Below the pieces are notes generated by a model, which was given only the letters and a program-made list of their open reading frames with translations, was not told the DNA's origin and searched no databases. A stretch of DNA of 64,000 nucleotides from Methylotenera_A sp046598525 (GTDB taxonomy: Bacteria; Pseudomonadota; Gammaproteobacteria; Burkholderiales; Methylophilaceae). The stretch lies in the NCBI GenBank assembly GCA_046598525.1, contig JBKJIJ010000008.1, forward strand, positions 124,001-188,000. The letters are read 5' to 3'. The position numbers and the translations under genes were made by a program. Shown here piece after piece: positions 14,725 through 23,733 of the stretch; the first letter of the stretch is position 1, and every line of letters begins with the position of its first letter.

Positions 14725-15330
14725 GGCCACTGGCATGGTTTGTTTAAAGCTGGGGCGTTTCACCAACAGGCTGTAATGCTTGGCTAAATTAGGGAATTTA
14801 TCTTGCCATTGCAAATGCTTAAATCGCAAATCGACATAACCCAGCATACAACCCAAGGCAATATCGGCCAGGCTAAATGTCTCGTTTACACACCATTTTT
14901 TCTTGGTAATATCCAAATTAAGCACTTCTAAACCCAGCATTACTTTGGCCAATTGTTTATCAATATTGGCTTGCGATTGTTGCGCTGGCTCACGGCGGCC
15001 CTCTAACATGGCGGCTACTGCCGCATCGCAAATGCCATCGGTTAACGATTCCCAGCGGCGCGTGATCATTTTGCTGGTGTTATCTTGCGGAATTAAATGC
15101 GTACCTGGCGCACGATTGTCTAAATATTCCACAATCACTTTTGAATCATAAACACTGTCGTTGTCATCTAAAACCAAAACCGGCACTTTGCCCAGTGGAT
15201 TATAATTTTTCACAGGGCAATCTGGGTCGGCCAGCACTATCTCTTGTAGCTCAAGGTCAATATGCTTTTCAAGTGCGACAATACGTACTTTGCGCGCGTA
15301 AGGACTATTTAATGTGTATAAAAGCTTCAT
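14722..15330 (-). CDS. Glutathione S-transferase family protein
   Basis: This 202-residue cytosolic GST-fold protein has an N-terminal thioredoxin-like domain with LYTLNSPYARKVRI and a cis-proline in GKVPVLVLDD, and the glutathione-contacting acidic residue in YDSKVIVEYLD. A helical C-terminal domain with SLADIALGCMLGYVDLR follows. The substrate cannot be told from sequence. It converges with the 109-residue gene and diverges from nadC. Confidence 0.88.
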   Translation of the reverse strand: MKLLYTLNSPYARKVRIVALEKHIDLELQEIVLADPDCPVKNYNPLGKVPVLVLDDNDSVYDSKVIVEYLDNRAPGTHLIPQDNTSKMITRRWESLTDGICDAAVAAMLEGRREPAQQSQANIDKQLAKVMLGLEVLNLDITKKKWCVNETFSLADIALGCMLGYVDLRFKHLQWQDKFPNLAKHYSLLVKRPSFKQTMPVA

Positions 15331-15393
15331 ATTGGTTTTGTTAAAATGGGTTCCGCATTAAAAGAGTAAAACAGTTTCGTAATTAAATTGCAT

Positions 15394-15399
15394 TATAAT
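15394..15399 (+). promoter_or_regulatory. Perfect -10 element just before nadC
   Basis: TATAAT ends seven bases before the nadC ATG at 15406. A transcript started at the normal distance would begin at or next to the A of the ATG, implying a leaderless mRNA. No convincing -35 is visible near 15371-15376, and there is no Shine-Dalgarno before the ATG. Confidence 0.45.
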
Positions 15400-15405
15400 A
15401 GATTT

Positions 15406-16287
15406 ATGCTAACCCCCCTATTTACACAAACTTACCCGCGCGGATCAGCCGCATTTAACGCCTTAATTGAGCAAGATATTAAGCGCGCCCTAGAAGAAGA
15501 TATTGGCACAGGCGATTTAACCGCCACGCTAATACCCGCCGCCAATATGGCACAAGCTAGCATTATTACGCGTGAAGATGCGGTGATTTGCGGCATTGAT
15601 TGGGCCAATGCTTGCTTTAAAGCGCTGGACGCCGATGTGAAAATAAAATGGCTGGTAAACGAAGGCGAAAAAATTTCGGCTAATCAATTATTATGCGAAA
15701 TTACAGGCAACGCGCGCGCACTATTAACAGCCGAGCGTTGCGCGCTTAACTTCTTACAGCTTATGTCAGCCGTTGCCACGCAAACGCGCAAATTTGTCAT
15801 GGCAGTTTCTGGTACCAAAGCGCAAATATTAGATACGCGAAAAACGATTCCCAGCTTACGATTAACGCAGAAATATGCCGTAACTGTGGGTGGCGGTGAA
15901 AATCAGCGCTTGGCTTTATACGATGGCATTTTGATTAAAGAAAACCATATTGCCGCAGCAGGCAGCATTGCAGCGGCGCTTGAGCATGCTTTTAAAACAT
16001 ACCCAAACGTTAGCACGCAAATTGAAGTGGAAAATATAGAGCAATTAAAACAAGCCTTAGACGCAGGCGCTAGCAGTATTTTATTGGATAATTTCGGCTT
16101 GCTTGAAATGAAAAAAGCCGTGCAATTTAATGTAGAGCATTACGCAGGCCGCGCGCAATTAGAAGCATCAGGTGGCGTGGATTTAAGCTCAGCACGCGCC
16201 ATTGCGTTAACCGGCGTTAACCGCATTTCTGTTGGCAGCCTCACTAAACACATTCGCGCCATTGATTTATCACTCAGAATCAAATAA
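15406..16287 (+). CDS. nadC: Quinolinate phosphoribosyltransferase (decarboxylating) NadC
   Basis: NadC converts quinolinate and PRPP to nicotinate mononucleotide, CO2 and PPi in de novo NAD synthesis. Motifs include EEDIGTGDLTA, the active-site region AERCALNFLQLMSAVATQTR, LDTRKTIPSLR, HIAAAGSI, IEVEN and the glycine-rich EASGGVDL / ISVGSLTKH phosphate loops. I chose the ATG at 15406 (293 residues); a TTG six codons upstream overlaps the promoter TATAAT. It is transcribed away from the GST gene. Confidence 0.95.
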   Translation: MLTPLFTQTYPRGSAAFNALIEQDIKRALEEDIGTGDLTATLIPAANMAQASIITREDAVICGIDWANACFKALDADVKIKWLVNEGEKISANQLLCEITGNARALLTAERCALNFLQLMSAVATQTRKFVMAVSGTKAQILDTRKTIPSLRLTQKYAVTVGGGENQRLALYDGILIKENHIAAAGSIAAALEHAFKTYPNVSTQIEVENIEQLKQALDAGASSILLDNFGLLEMKKAVQFNVEHYAGRAQLEASGGVDLSSARAIALTGVNRISVGSLTKHIRAIDLSLRIK

Positions 16288-16372
16288 GGTGTGTTTATAC
16301 TTAAGTATGAATATTTGGATATAGTTATTTGCATATAAAATGACTATTAAGCCATTTTAAACAAAGCCATCA

Positions 16373-18238
16373 ATGACCAAATCACCAGATACCGTCACCG
16401 ACCCCACCCTGCCCAATGCGGCTAGCTATGCCAGGCAAACAGGCCATGCTATTAGCAAGCCTGCAGGCGTTACAAAATCGGGTGGAAAATCCAAGTTAAG
16501 CTTGGGCGACGTGCTGCGCATGCTGGTTAACGATGGCCGATTAGACAAAGTGCAAGCCGAAAAGCTGTATAAAGATCGCCAACTGGATAGCTCTAATTTG
16601 CACCCAGTGGTGGTGATTGGCGAACAAAAATGGAAAGATTTACGCCCGCCTCATAAATCATTAACGGTGGATTATTTAAGCCGTTGGCTAGCGCTGCAAA
16701 CAGGCTTGGATTTTTATCATATTGATCCATTAAAATTGGATTTTACCTCTGCCGCGCAAATTGTTTCAAAAGCCTATGCCGAGCGCCTTAGAATCATGCC
16801 GATTTCGATACAAGGCGATGAAGCGACTGTGGCCACGTCAGAGCCTTACCAGTTAGACTGGATACCCGATTTAGAACGCATTTTAAATATGCGCATCAAA
16901 CTGGTATTTGCAAATCCACTCGAAATCAACCGTTATCTGCCTGAAATTTACAGCCTTGCCAGCTCGATTAACCAAGCTAACGTGGCCAAAGCGGGCCAAA
17001 TTGTTGGTGTGCAAAATTTTGAGCAATTGGTTGAGCTAGGCAAAGATAAAAATTTAGACGCTAATGAGCAACATGTGGTGAATATTGTGGATTGGCTTTT
17101 TAAATACGCATTTGAACAGCGCGCCAGTGATATTCACCTTGAGCCGCGCCGCAACATGGGCATGATGCGCTTTAGAATCGATGGCGTTTTGCATCAAGTG
17201 TATCAATTGCCCAGCAATATTATGAACGCCATTACCAGCCGCATTAAGCTGCTGGGCCGTATGGATATGGTGGAAAAACGCCGTCCGCAAGATGGACGCA
17301 TTAAAACCGTGAGTAATACTGGTACTGAAGTTGAATTGCGCTTATCCACCATGCCTACCGCGTTTGGCGAAAAATTGGTGATGCGGGTTTTTACGCCAGA
17401 CGTGATTGTGCAAGATTTTGTGCAATTGGGTTTTTCTAAAAAACAAGCCGATTTATGGGCGCAATGGACTAAATCGCCTAACGGCATTATTTTGGTCACA
17501 GGCCCAACAGGCTCTGGCAAAACCACCACTTTATATTCCACCCTTAAACAGCTGGCAACGCCAGAAGTGAATGTCAGCACGGTTGAAGACCCAATTGAGA
17601 TGGTAGAGCCTGCGTTTAACCAAATGCAAGTGACTACCAATATTGGGCTTAACTTTGCCGACGGCATTCGCACCTTAATGCGGCAAGACCCAGATATTAT
17701 TATGGTGGGCGAAATTCGCGATATTGAAACCGCCGATATGGCGATTCAAGCCGCTTTAACAGGCCATTTGGTGCTATCTACATTGCACACTAATGATGCG
17801 CCAGCGGCCATTACGCGGCTGTTAGATTTAGGCGTTGCGCCCTATTTAATTCACTCTACCGTGTTGGGCATTATGGGCCAGCGTTTGGTGCGTACTTTAT
17901 GCGCCGCTTGCAAAGCGCCACATGATATTTCGGATGATGAATGGAAATCCATCACCCACCCTTTTAAAGCCGCCAAACCCACCACCTGCATGAAAGCGGT
18001 TGGCTGCATTGAATGCCGCAACACTGGCTACCGTGGCCGTAGTGGCATTTATGAAATGCTCACCATCACACCAAAATTGCGCAAATTGATTAGCGCAGAT
18101 ACCGATTTACCTATGCTTAGAAATATGGCTTATCAAGATGGCATGCAACCGTTAATGCTAAATGGCGCCGAAAAAGTGGCGGCAGGCTTAACCACGGTTG
18201 AAGAATTGTTAAAGGTCGCGCCACCGCTAGAGTCCTAA
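16373..18238 (+). CDS. Orphan GspE/PilB-family secretion or pilus ATPase
   Basis: This 621-residue protein has an N-terminal MshE/GspE-N-like region (about 40-210) and a C-terminal hexameric ATPase. Walker A is VTGPTGSGKTTTL, the Asp box lies near VSTVEDPIEM, Walker B is DPDIIMVGEIRDIET, and the His box is GHLVLSTLHTNDA. A C-x-x-C pair near 525 (CAACK) and another at CIECRNTGY form the tetracysteine zinc motif typical of extension ATPases. It is distinct from the pilB at 44744 and has no GspF/PilC, pilin or peptidase neighbour, so its machine is unknown. It lies between nadC and ilvB. Confidence 0.88.
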   Translation: MTKSPDTVTDPTLPNAASYARQTGHAISKPAGVTKSGGKSKLSLGDVLRMLVNDGRLDKVQAEKLYKDRQLDSSNLHPVVVIGEQKWKDLRPPHKSLTVDYLSRWLALQTGLDFYHIDPLKLDFTSAAQIVSKAYAERLRIMPISIQGDEATVATSEPYQLDWIPDLERILNMRIKLVFANPLEINRYLPEIYSLASSINQANVAKAGQIVGVQNFEQLVELGKDKNLDANEQHVVNIVDWLFKYAFEQRASDIHLEPRRNMGMMRFRIDGVLHQVYQLPSNIMNAITSRIKLLGRMDMVEKRRPQDGRIKTVSNTGTEVELRLSTMPTAFGEKLVMRVFTPDVIVQDFVQLGFSKKQADLWAQWTKSPNGIILVTGPTGSGKTTTLYSTLKQLATPEVNVSTVEDPIEMVEPAFNQMQVTTNIGLNFADGIRTLMRQDPDIIMVGEIRDIETADMAIQAALTGHLVLSTLHTNDAPAAITRLLDLGVAPYLIHSTVLGIMGQRLVRTLCAACKAPHDISDDEWKSITHPFKAAKPTTCMKAVGCIECRNTGYRGRSGIYEMLTITPKLRKLISADTDLPMLRNMAYQDGMQPLMLNGAEKVAAGLTTVEELLKVAPPLES

Positions 18239-18417
18239 ATCAGAAACTTTTTAGCTTGCGGAATATGGCAAGCTTAACTTTCAAATCAAACTGTCGGTTT
18301 CAATTTTCATTTCTTAATACGATTAATCGCGTAATTACAATGCACTAAACTTGACCAAATTAACGTAAAAGGTTAAGGTTTAGGGTTCAACATTTAATCG
18401 TAAAAAATCAAGGTTTT

Positions 18418-20190
18418 ATGGATTCACAAAATAGTAATTCGACATCTGCCAACAAAGACGTAATCAGCACCAACCCTACGATTACAGGCGCAGAAATTGT
18501 CATTCGCTGCTTAAACGAGGAAAAAGTCAAATTTGTATTTGGCTATCCTGGTGGCGCAGTGCTGCACATTTACGATGAAATTTATAAGCAAAACGGCTTT
18601 AAACACATTTTAGTGCGTCATGAGCAAGCGGCTGTGCACGCCGCCGATGCCTACTCGCGCGCCACTGGTACCGTTGGCGTGGCGTTAGTCACCAGCGGGC
18701 CGGGCGCTACTAATGCCGTTACCGGCATTGCTACTGCCTATATGGATTCCATTCCAATGGTGGTGATTAGCGGCCAAGTGCCCGTTCCCGCTATTGGTTT
18801 AGATGCATTCCAAGAAGTAGACATGGTTGGTGTAACGCGCCCCTGCGTAAAACATAACTTTTTAGTTAAAGATGTTAAAGATATCGCGGCCACTATTAAA
18901 AAAGCGTTTTATATTGCCGCCACTGGCAGGCCTGGCCCAGTTGTTGTGGATATTCCAAAAGATATTACCGCGCACTTGGCTGAATATATTTACCCAAAAA
19001 CGGTAGAAATGCGTTCGTATAACCCCGTATTAAAGGGCCATAGCGGACAAATCAAAAAAGCCATTAAATTATTGCTAGAAGCCAAACGCCCAATGATTTA
19101 CACAGGTGGCGGCTTGGTATTGGGTGATGGCAGCCACGAATTAGTAAAATTAGCGCGCGCGCTTAACTACCCAGTAACCAACACCTTAATGGGTTTAGGT
19201 GGCTACCCTGCTACAGACAAACAGTTTGTTGGCATGCTAGGTATGCATGGCAGCTATGAAGCCAATATGGCAATGCAAAACTGTGATGTGTTAATCGCCG
19301 TTGGCGCCCGTTTTGACGACCGCGTGATTGGCGACCCAAAAGACTTTTTAAGCAAACCACGTTCAATTATTCACATTGATGTGGATCCGTCTAGCATTTC
19401 TAAGCGCGTAAAAGTAGATGTGCCAATTGTTGGCCATGTGCAATCGGTGCTGGCTGAAATGAACGAAGCACTAGCGCAGGAAAAAACCACAAACGACATT
19501 AGCGCTTGGTGGAAACAAATTGATGAATGGCGTGGCGTTAAATCCATGGTGTACAAAAATTCTGACGTGTTGATTAAGCCGCAATTCGTGATTGAAAAAT
19601 TGTGGGAAGTGACCAAGGGTGACGCATATATTACGTCTGACGTTGGTCAACACCAAATGTGGGCCGCGCAATATTATAAATTTGATAAGCCACGCCGTTG
19701 GATTAACTCTGGCGGCTTGGGCACCATGGGCGTTGGCTTGCCGTATGCAATGGGCTGCCAATTTGCCGATAAAGATGCGCAAGTAGCTTGTGTGACGGGT
19801 GAAGGTAGTATTCAAATGAATATTCAAGAGCTTTCAACCTGCGCGCAATATGGCTTGCCGATTAAAGTGATTATGTTGAATAACCGTTACTTGGGCATGG
19901 TGCGCCAGTGGCAAGAGTTTTTCTACGAAAATCGCTACTCAGAATCGTATATGGATAGCTTGCCTGACTTTGTTAAATTAGCCGAATCTTACGGCCATGT
20001 AGGCATGAAAATCACCAACCCAGCTGATGTTGAAGGTGCATTAAAAGAAGCATTCGCCAAAAAAGACAAATTCGTGTTTATGGACTTTATTACCGACCAA
20101 GACGAAAATGTGTTCCCAATGATTGCCGCTGGCAAAGGCTTAGCCGATATGGTGCTTAAAAAAGATAATAAAGAAAGGCATGAGGACTAA
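18418..20190 (+). CDS. ilvB: Acetolactate synthase, catalytic subunit
   Basis: This ThDP enzyme condenses pyruvate with pyruvate or 2-oxobutyrate in branched-chain amino-acid synthesis. It has 590 residues. Motifs: the ThDP-activating glutamate in RHEQAAVHAADAYSRA, VTSGPGATN, the FAD region RFDDRVIGDP, and the Mg/ThDP motif VTGEGSIQMN...LNN. Glutamate replaces the usual aspartate of GDGS, as I recall is common in betaproteobacterial enzymes. The first 25 residues are a low-complexity Ser/Thr/Asn extension. ilvH follows after a 14-base gap, and ilvC after that, so this is one operon. Confidence 0.96.
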   Translation: MDSQNSNSTSANKDVISTNPTITGAEIVIRCLNEEKVKFVFGYPGGAVLHIYDEIYKQNGFKHILVRHEQAAVHAADAYSRATGTVGVALVTSGPGATNAVTGIATAYMDSIPMVVISGQVPVPAIGLDAFQEVDMVGVTRPCVKHNFLVKDVKDIAATIKKAFYIAATGRPGPVVVDIPKDITAHLAEYIYPKTVEMRSYNPVLKGHSGQIKKAIKLLLEAKRPMIYTGGGLVLGDGSHELVKLARALNYPVTNTLMGLGGYPATDKQFVGMLGMHGSYEANMAMQNCDVLIAVGARFDDRVIGDPKDFLSKPRSIIHIDVDPSSISKRVKVDVPIVGHVQSVLAEMNEALAQEKTTNDISAWWKQIDEWRGVKSMVYKNSDVLIKPQFVIEKLWEVTKGDAYITSDVGQHQMWAAQYYKFDKPRRWINSGGLGTMGVGLPYAMGCQFADKDAQVACVTGEGSIQMNIQELSTCAQYGLPIKVIMLNNRYLGMVRQWQEFFYENRYSESYMDSLPDFVKLAESYGHVGMKITNPADVEGALKEAFAKKDKFVFMDFITDQDENVFPMIAAGKGLADMVLKKDNKERHED

Positions 20191-20204
20191 TTTAGTCCAA
20201 TCGT

Positions 20205-20696
20205 ATGAAACATATTATTTCTTTGCTAATGGAAAACGAAGCTGGCGCCTTATCGCGCGTGGCCGGTTTATTTTCAGCACGTGGCTACAATATCGAATCG
20301 CTAACAGTAGCGGTGACTGAAGACCCAACGTTATCGCGCATGACCATCGTAACGGCTGGTTCAGATGAAGTGATTGAGCAAATCATTAAACAACTCAACA
20401 AATTGATTGATGTAGTCAAAGTGTTAGATTTAAATGACGGGAAATTCATTGAACGTGAATTGATGCTGGTTAAAGTGAAAGCAAGTGCTAACTTTAAAGA
20501 CGAAATGAAACGCATGTGTGACATTTTTAGAGGCCGCATTATCGATGTGGCAGACAATAGTTACACCATTGAGCTAACCGGCTCAAGCAGCAAATTAGAT
20601 GCGTTTTTAGAAGCGATTGATAAAACCGCGATTTTAGAAACGGTGCGCACGGGCGCTTCTGGCATTGGTCGTGGCGATAGGATTTTAAAGATTTAG
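20205..20696 (+). CDS. ilvH: Acetolactate synthase, regulatory subunit
   Basis: At 163 residues it is the usual IlvH length. An N-terminal ACT domain begins HIISLLMENEAGALSRVAGLFSARGYNIESL, with the valine-binding loop, and a C-terminal domain contains LMLVKVKA and RGRIIDVADNSYTIELTGSS. It activates IlvB and gives valine feedback inhibition. It is translated just after ilvB and before ilvC. Confidence 0.96.
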   Translation: MKHIISLLMENEAGALSRVAGLFSARGYNIESLTVAVTEDPTLSRMTIVTAGSDEVIEQIIKQLNKLIDVVKVLDLNDGKFIERELMLVKVKASANFKDEMKRMCDIFRGRIIDVADNSYTIELTGSSSKLDAFLEAIDKTAILETVRTGASGIGRGDRILKI

Positions 20697-20767
20697 GTTT
20701 GATTTAAAAAGTAATTAAGCAAGTTAAGTAATCTATTAATAAATAATTGTATTTAAAGGGAAAAGCA

Positions 20768-21784
20768 ATGAAAGTTTATTACGACAAAGACGCAGATTTA
20801 AGCATTATTAAAGCCAAAAAAGTAACAATCGTTGGTTACGGCTCGCAAGGTCACGCCCACGCGGCTAACCTTAAAGATAGCGGCGTAACAGTGACTATTG
20901 GCCTACGCAAAGAAGGCAGCTCATGGGCTAAAGCCGTTGGCGCTGGCCACACGGTAATGGACATTGCGGATTCTGTTAAAGAAGCTGACGTTGTGATGAT
21001 TTTGTTGCCAGATGAAACAATGGCAGGCATTTTTCACGCAGAAGTAGCACCAAACCTTAAAAAAGGCGCGGCACTAGCGTTTGCACACGGCTTTAATATT
21101 CATTACAACCAAATCGTGCCACGTGCCGATTTAGATGTGATTATGATTGCACCAAAAGGCCCAGGCCACACTGTGCGTTCTGAGTATTTAAAAGGTGGCG
21201 GCGTTCCTTCATTAATCGCGGTATATCAAAACACATCTGGCAAAGCTAAAGAAATTTCACTTTCTTACGCAGCAGCCAACGGCGGCACTAAAGGTGGCGT
21301 GATTGAAACAGATTTCCGTGAAGAAACAGAAACCGATTTATTCGGCGAGCAAGCAGTTTTATGTGGCGGCGCAGTTGAGCTAGTAAAAGCGGGCTTTGAA
21401 ACATTAACAGAAGCGGGTTATGCGCCAGAAATGGCCTACTTTGAGTGCTTGCACGAATTAAAATTGATTGTGGATTTAATGTATGAAGGCGGTATCGCCA
21501 ACATGAATTACTCTATCTCAAACAACGCGGAATACGGTGAGTATGTAACTGGTCCACGCGTGATTGGTGATGAAGCGCGCGCTGCCATGAAAGAGTGCCT
21601 CAAAAACATTCAAAACGGCAACTACGCTAAACAGTTCATTTTAGAAGGCCGCACAAACTACCCAGAAATGGTAGCACGTCGTCGCTTAAATGCTGCGCAC
21701 CCAATTGAGCAAGTGGGCGGTCAATTACGCGCCATGATGCCTTGGATTGCGAAAAACAAATTAGTGGATCAATCTAAAAACTAG
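20768..21784 (+). CDS. ilvC: Ketol-acid reductoisomerase (NADP+)
   Basis: This is the short class I enzyme (338 residues), which isomerises and reduces acetolactate or acetohydroxybutyrate. The Rossmann motif GYGSQGHAHAANLKDSG is at the N-terminus, and the NADP-binding residues follow in LRKEGSSWAKA. The Mg-binding region is TDLFGEQAVLCGG with YFECLHELKLI. The ATG at 20768 follows AAAGGG; an in-frame start seven codons earlier is not needed. The stop is followed by a small inverted repeat and then a strong terminator. Confidence 0.96.
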   Translation: MKVYYDKDADLSIIKAKKVTIVGYGSQGHAHAANLKDSGVTVTIGLRKEGSSWAKAVGAGHTVMDIADSVKEADVVMILLPDETMAGIFHAEVAPNLKKGAALAFAHGFNIHYNQIVPRADLDVIMIAPKGPGHTVRSEYLKGGGVPSLIAVYQNTSGKAKEISLSYAAANGGTKGGVIETDFREETETDLFGEQAVLCGGAVELVKAGFETLTEAGYAPEMAYFECLHELKLIVDLMYEGGIANMNYSISNNAEYGEYVTGPRVIGDEARAAMKECLKNIQNGNYAKQFILEGRTNYPEMVARRRLNAAHPIEQVGGQLRAMMPWIAKNKLVDQSKN

Positions 21785-21833
21785 GCAAAACTAGTTTCTA
21801 GTCATCAGTGATTAGACTTTAGTTTTAATAGCT

Positions 21834-21874
21834 AAAAAGGGCAAATCGTTAAACGCTTTGCCCTTTTAAATTTT
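21834..21874 (+). terminator. Intrinsic terminator of ilvBHC
   Basis: AAAAGGGCAAA (21835-21845) pairs with TTTGCCCTTTT (21857-21867), an 11-bp stem with an 11-base loop. An AT-rich tail (AAATTTT) follows. Confidence 0.8.
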
Positions 21875-21879
21875 CCACT

Positions 21880-21969
21880 GTCATTCCGACGAAAGTCGGA
21901 ATCCAGCGGCCTACAATTCCAGTGATGTATAATTTAAAGTCACTAGATTCCGACTTTCGTCGGAATGAC
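21880..21969. repeat. MITE-like palindromic repeat, copy 4
   Basis: Left stem: GTCATTCCGACGAAAGTCGG followed by AATCCAG. Right stem: TAGATTCCGACTTTCGTCGG followed by AATGAC. The inner stem bases differ from the dRS3-like copies (GAC / GTC instead of CGC / GCG), yet both arms still pair. It lies between the ilvC terminator and psd. Confidence 0.82.
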
Positions 21970-21990
21970 AATCTAACGGATTATTTCTGA

Positions 21991-22851
21991 ATGCCTTTTT
22001 CCATCATCCTACAATACCTGCTCCCTAAACAAGCCATTACTGCCCTTGCAGGCAAGCTTGCCAACCTGCCATGCGGCACAACGACCACCAAAGTGATTGC
22101 GTGGTTTGTGCAACGCTACCAAGTGAATATGGCAGAGGCGGCTAATCCATATATTTCCAGCTACAAAACGTTTAATGACTTTTTCACGCGCCCACTAAAA
22201 GCAAACGCACGTCCGCTTGCCAATGCCGACTTTATTTGCCCAGTTGACGGCGCAATTAGCCAATTTGGCCATATTGAGCAAGACCAAATCTTTCAGGCAA
22301 AAAATCACAATTATTCAAGCTTAACCTTGCTGGCGGGCAACCAAGCACTAGCCAATAAATTTCAAAATGGTAGCTTTGCCTGCCTGTATTTAAGCCCAAA
22401 AGACTATCACCGCATACATATGCCGTGTGATGGCACATTAAAAAGTATGGCTTATGTGCCAGGTGATTTATTTTCAGTGAATCCAAACACCGCCGCCAAT
22501 GTGCCCAATTTATTCGCTCGCAATGAGCGCGTGGTATGTGAGTTTGAATCGGCACAGCACGGCACATTTGTGATGGTATTGGTAGGCGCCACCATTGTGG
22601 GCAGCATGGCAACCGTTTGGCACGATTCGGCGAATAAAGTGATTAACCCGCCACGTAGCAAAAATATCCGCAATTGGCATTATGCTGATAAAAATATCGT
22701 GCTGAAACAAGGTGATGAAATGGGCAGATTTCTACTAGGCTCAACCGTGGTGATGTTATTTGAAAAAGATGCCCTGCAATTTAATAGCGATTGGCAGCCT
22801 GCACGCGCAATCAAGTTGGGTGAAAATATGGGCAATAAACAAACTTTATAA
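21991..22851 (+). CDS. psd: Phosphatidylserine decarboxylase proenzyme
   Basis: This membrane-associated enzyme makes phosphatidylethanolamine from phosphatidylserine. The proenzyme self-cleaves at the LGST motif, seen here at residues 249-252 (LLGSTVVM), with Ser251 becoming the pyruvoyl group. Other motifs: FFTRPL, CPVDGAISQFG (Asp of the triad), LSPKDYHRIHMP (His) and VGATIVGSM. Length 286 residues is typical. It stands alone between two palindromic repeats and is not beside pssA. Confidence 0.95.
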   Translation: MPFSIILQYLLPKQAITALAGKLANLPCGTTTTKVIAWFVQRYQVNMAEAANPYISSYKTFNDFFTRPLKANARPLANADFICPVDGAISQFGHIEQDQIFQAKNHNYSSLTLLAGNQALANKFQNGSFACLYLSPKDYHRIHMPCDGTLKSMAYVPGDLFSVNPNTAANVPNLFARNERVVCEFESAQHGTFVMVLVGATIVGSMATVWHDSANKVINPPRSKNIRNWHYADKNIVLKQGDEMGRFLLGSTVVMLFEKDALQFNSDWQPARAIKLGENMGNKQTL

Positions 22852-22914
22852 AATAGCCACAGAGCTTTGTATAAACCTAATTGGTTTCTCATTAACACAA
22901 AAAATAAGAAATCT

Positions 22915-23016
22915 GTCATTCCCGCGCAGAGCTTGTCCTCGAGTGTTTTAGTCGGGGACGGGAATCTAGGCTAATCAACCACTTAACTGGATTCCCGCCT
23001 GCGCGGGAATGACGAA
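22915..23016. repeat. MITE-like palindromic repeat, copy 5
   Basis: Left part starts GTCATTCCCGCGCAG, is interrupted by about 28 extra bases containing GTCCTCGAG...GTCGGGGAC, and ends CGGGAATCTAGG. The right stem GGATTCCCGCCTGCGCGGG is intact and ends AATGACGAA. The insertion inside one arm is itself a hairpin (GTCC / GGAC). Confidence 0.78.
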
Positions 23017-23066
23017 TGTGAGCATTTTAGATTGAATTGCATTTCTGTAAACGTTTCAGATACAAA

Positions 23067-23099
23067 CAAAAAAGCCTGCTAATTTAAGCAGGCTTTTTT
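23067..23099. terminator. Bidirectional terminator between psd and rppH
   Basis: AAAAAAGCCTGCT and AGCAGGCTTTTTT form a stem with the short loop AATTTA. A-run and T-run flank it on both sides, so it can serve convergent psd and rppH. Confidence 0.88.
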
Positions 23100-23123
23100 A
23101 ATTTCAAATGCGATATATTTGCG

Positions 23124-23627
23124 TTATATATGTTTAGAAGGATGCGTTTTAATTTTGTGATGCAAATGTGTTGCCAGCTCATTTAAAGCCGCTTTATACA
23201 CATCGCGCTTAAACTCAATCACATCTTCTAGCGGCACCCAATAATCGCTCCAACGCCATGCGTCAAACTCAGGATGCTCGCTTGCGCGCAAGGAAACATC
23301 GGTATCGCGCCCAACCATACGCAACAAATACCAAATTTGCTTTTGGCCTTTATAGCTGCCGCGCCATTCGCGCTTAATCCAGCTACTGGGCACTTCATAA
23401 CGCAGCCAATCACGCGTGCGACCCAAAATTTCCACGTGCTTAGGCTCTAAGCCAACTTCTTCCATCAGCTCACGATACATGGCTTGTTCTGGGCTTTCGC
23501 CATATTTAATACCACCCTGCGGAAACTGCCAAGCGTGCTCTCTAATACGCTTGCCCCAAAAAACTTGATTTTGAGCGTTACACAGGATTATCCCAACATT
23601 GGGACGGAATCCGTCACGATCTAACAT
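23124..23627 (-). CDS. rppH: RNA pyrophosphohydrolase RppH
   Basis: RppH removes pyrophosphate from 5'-triphosphorylated mRNA and triggers 5'-end-dependent decay. At 167 residues it matches the proteobacterial enzyme. The start MLDRDGFRPNVGIILCN and WQFPQGGIKYGE are diagnostic. The Nudix box spans residues 38-60 (GGIKYGE...YRELMEEVGL) with all catalytic glutamates. It is transcribed convergently with psd and diverges from the beta-propeller gene. Confidence 0.95.
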   Translation of the reverse strand: MLDRDGFRPNVGIILCNAQNQVFWGKRIREHAWQFPQGGIKYGESPEQAMYRELMEEVGLEPKHVEILGRTRDWLRYEVPSSWIKREWRGSYKGQKQIWYLLRMVGRDTDVSLRASEHPEFDAWRWSDYWVPLEDVIEFKRDVYKAALNELATHLHHKIKTHPSKHI

Positions 23628-23733
23628 ATTGCAAACTACCTAAAATATTTAGTGCAATTTTTTCATATTTTTGCCACTATTGAAAGCACGCATTTGCAAA
23701 CGCAGCCTAATTAACGCTTAAAACTCCTTATTT

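Noticed and set aside
18239..18417. Leader peptide or attenuator before ilvB
   Set aside because: No short ORF rich in branched-chain codons followed by a terminator could be found; only a weak TTGACC-type promoter is present.
22760..22951. 63-residue plus-strand frame over the end of psd and into the next repeat
   Set aside because: It is the psd coding sequence in another frame plus repeat sequence; no independent support.
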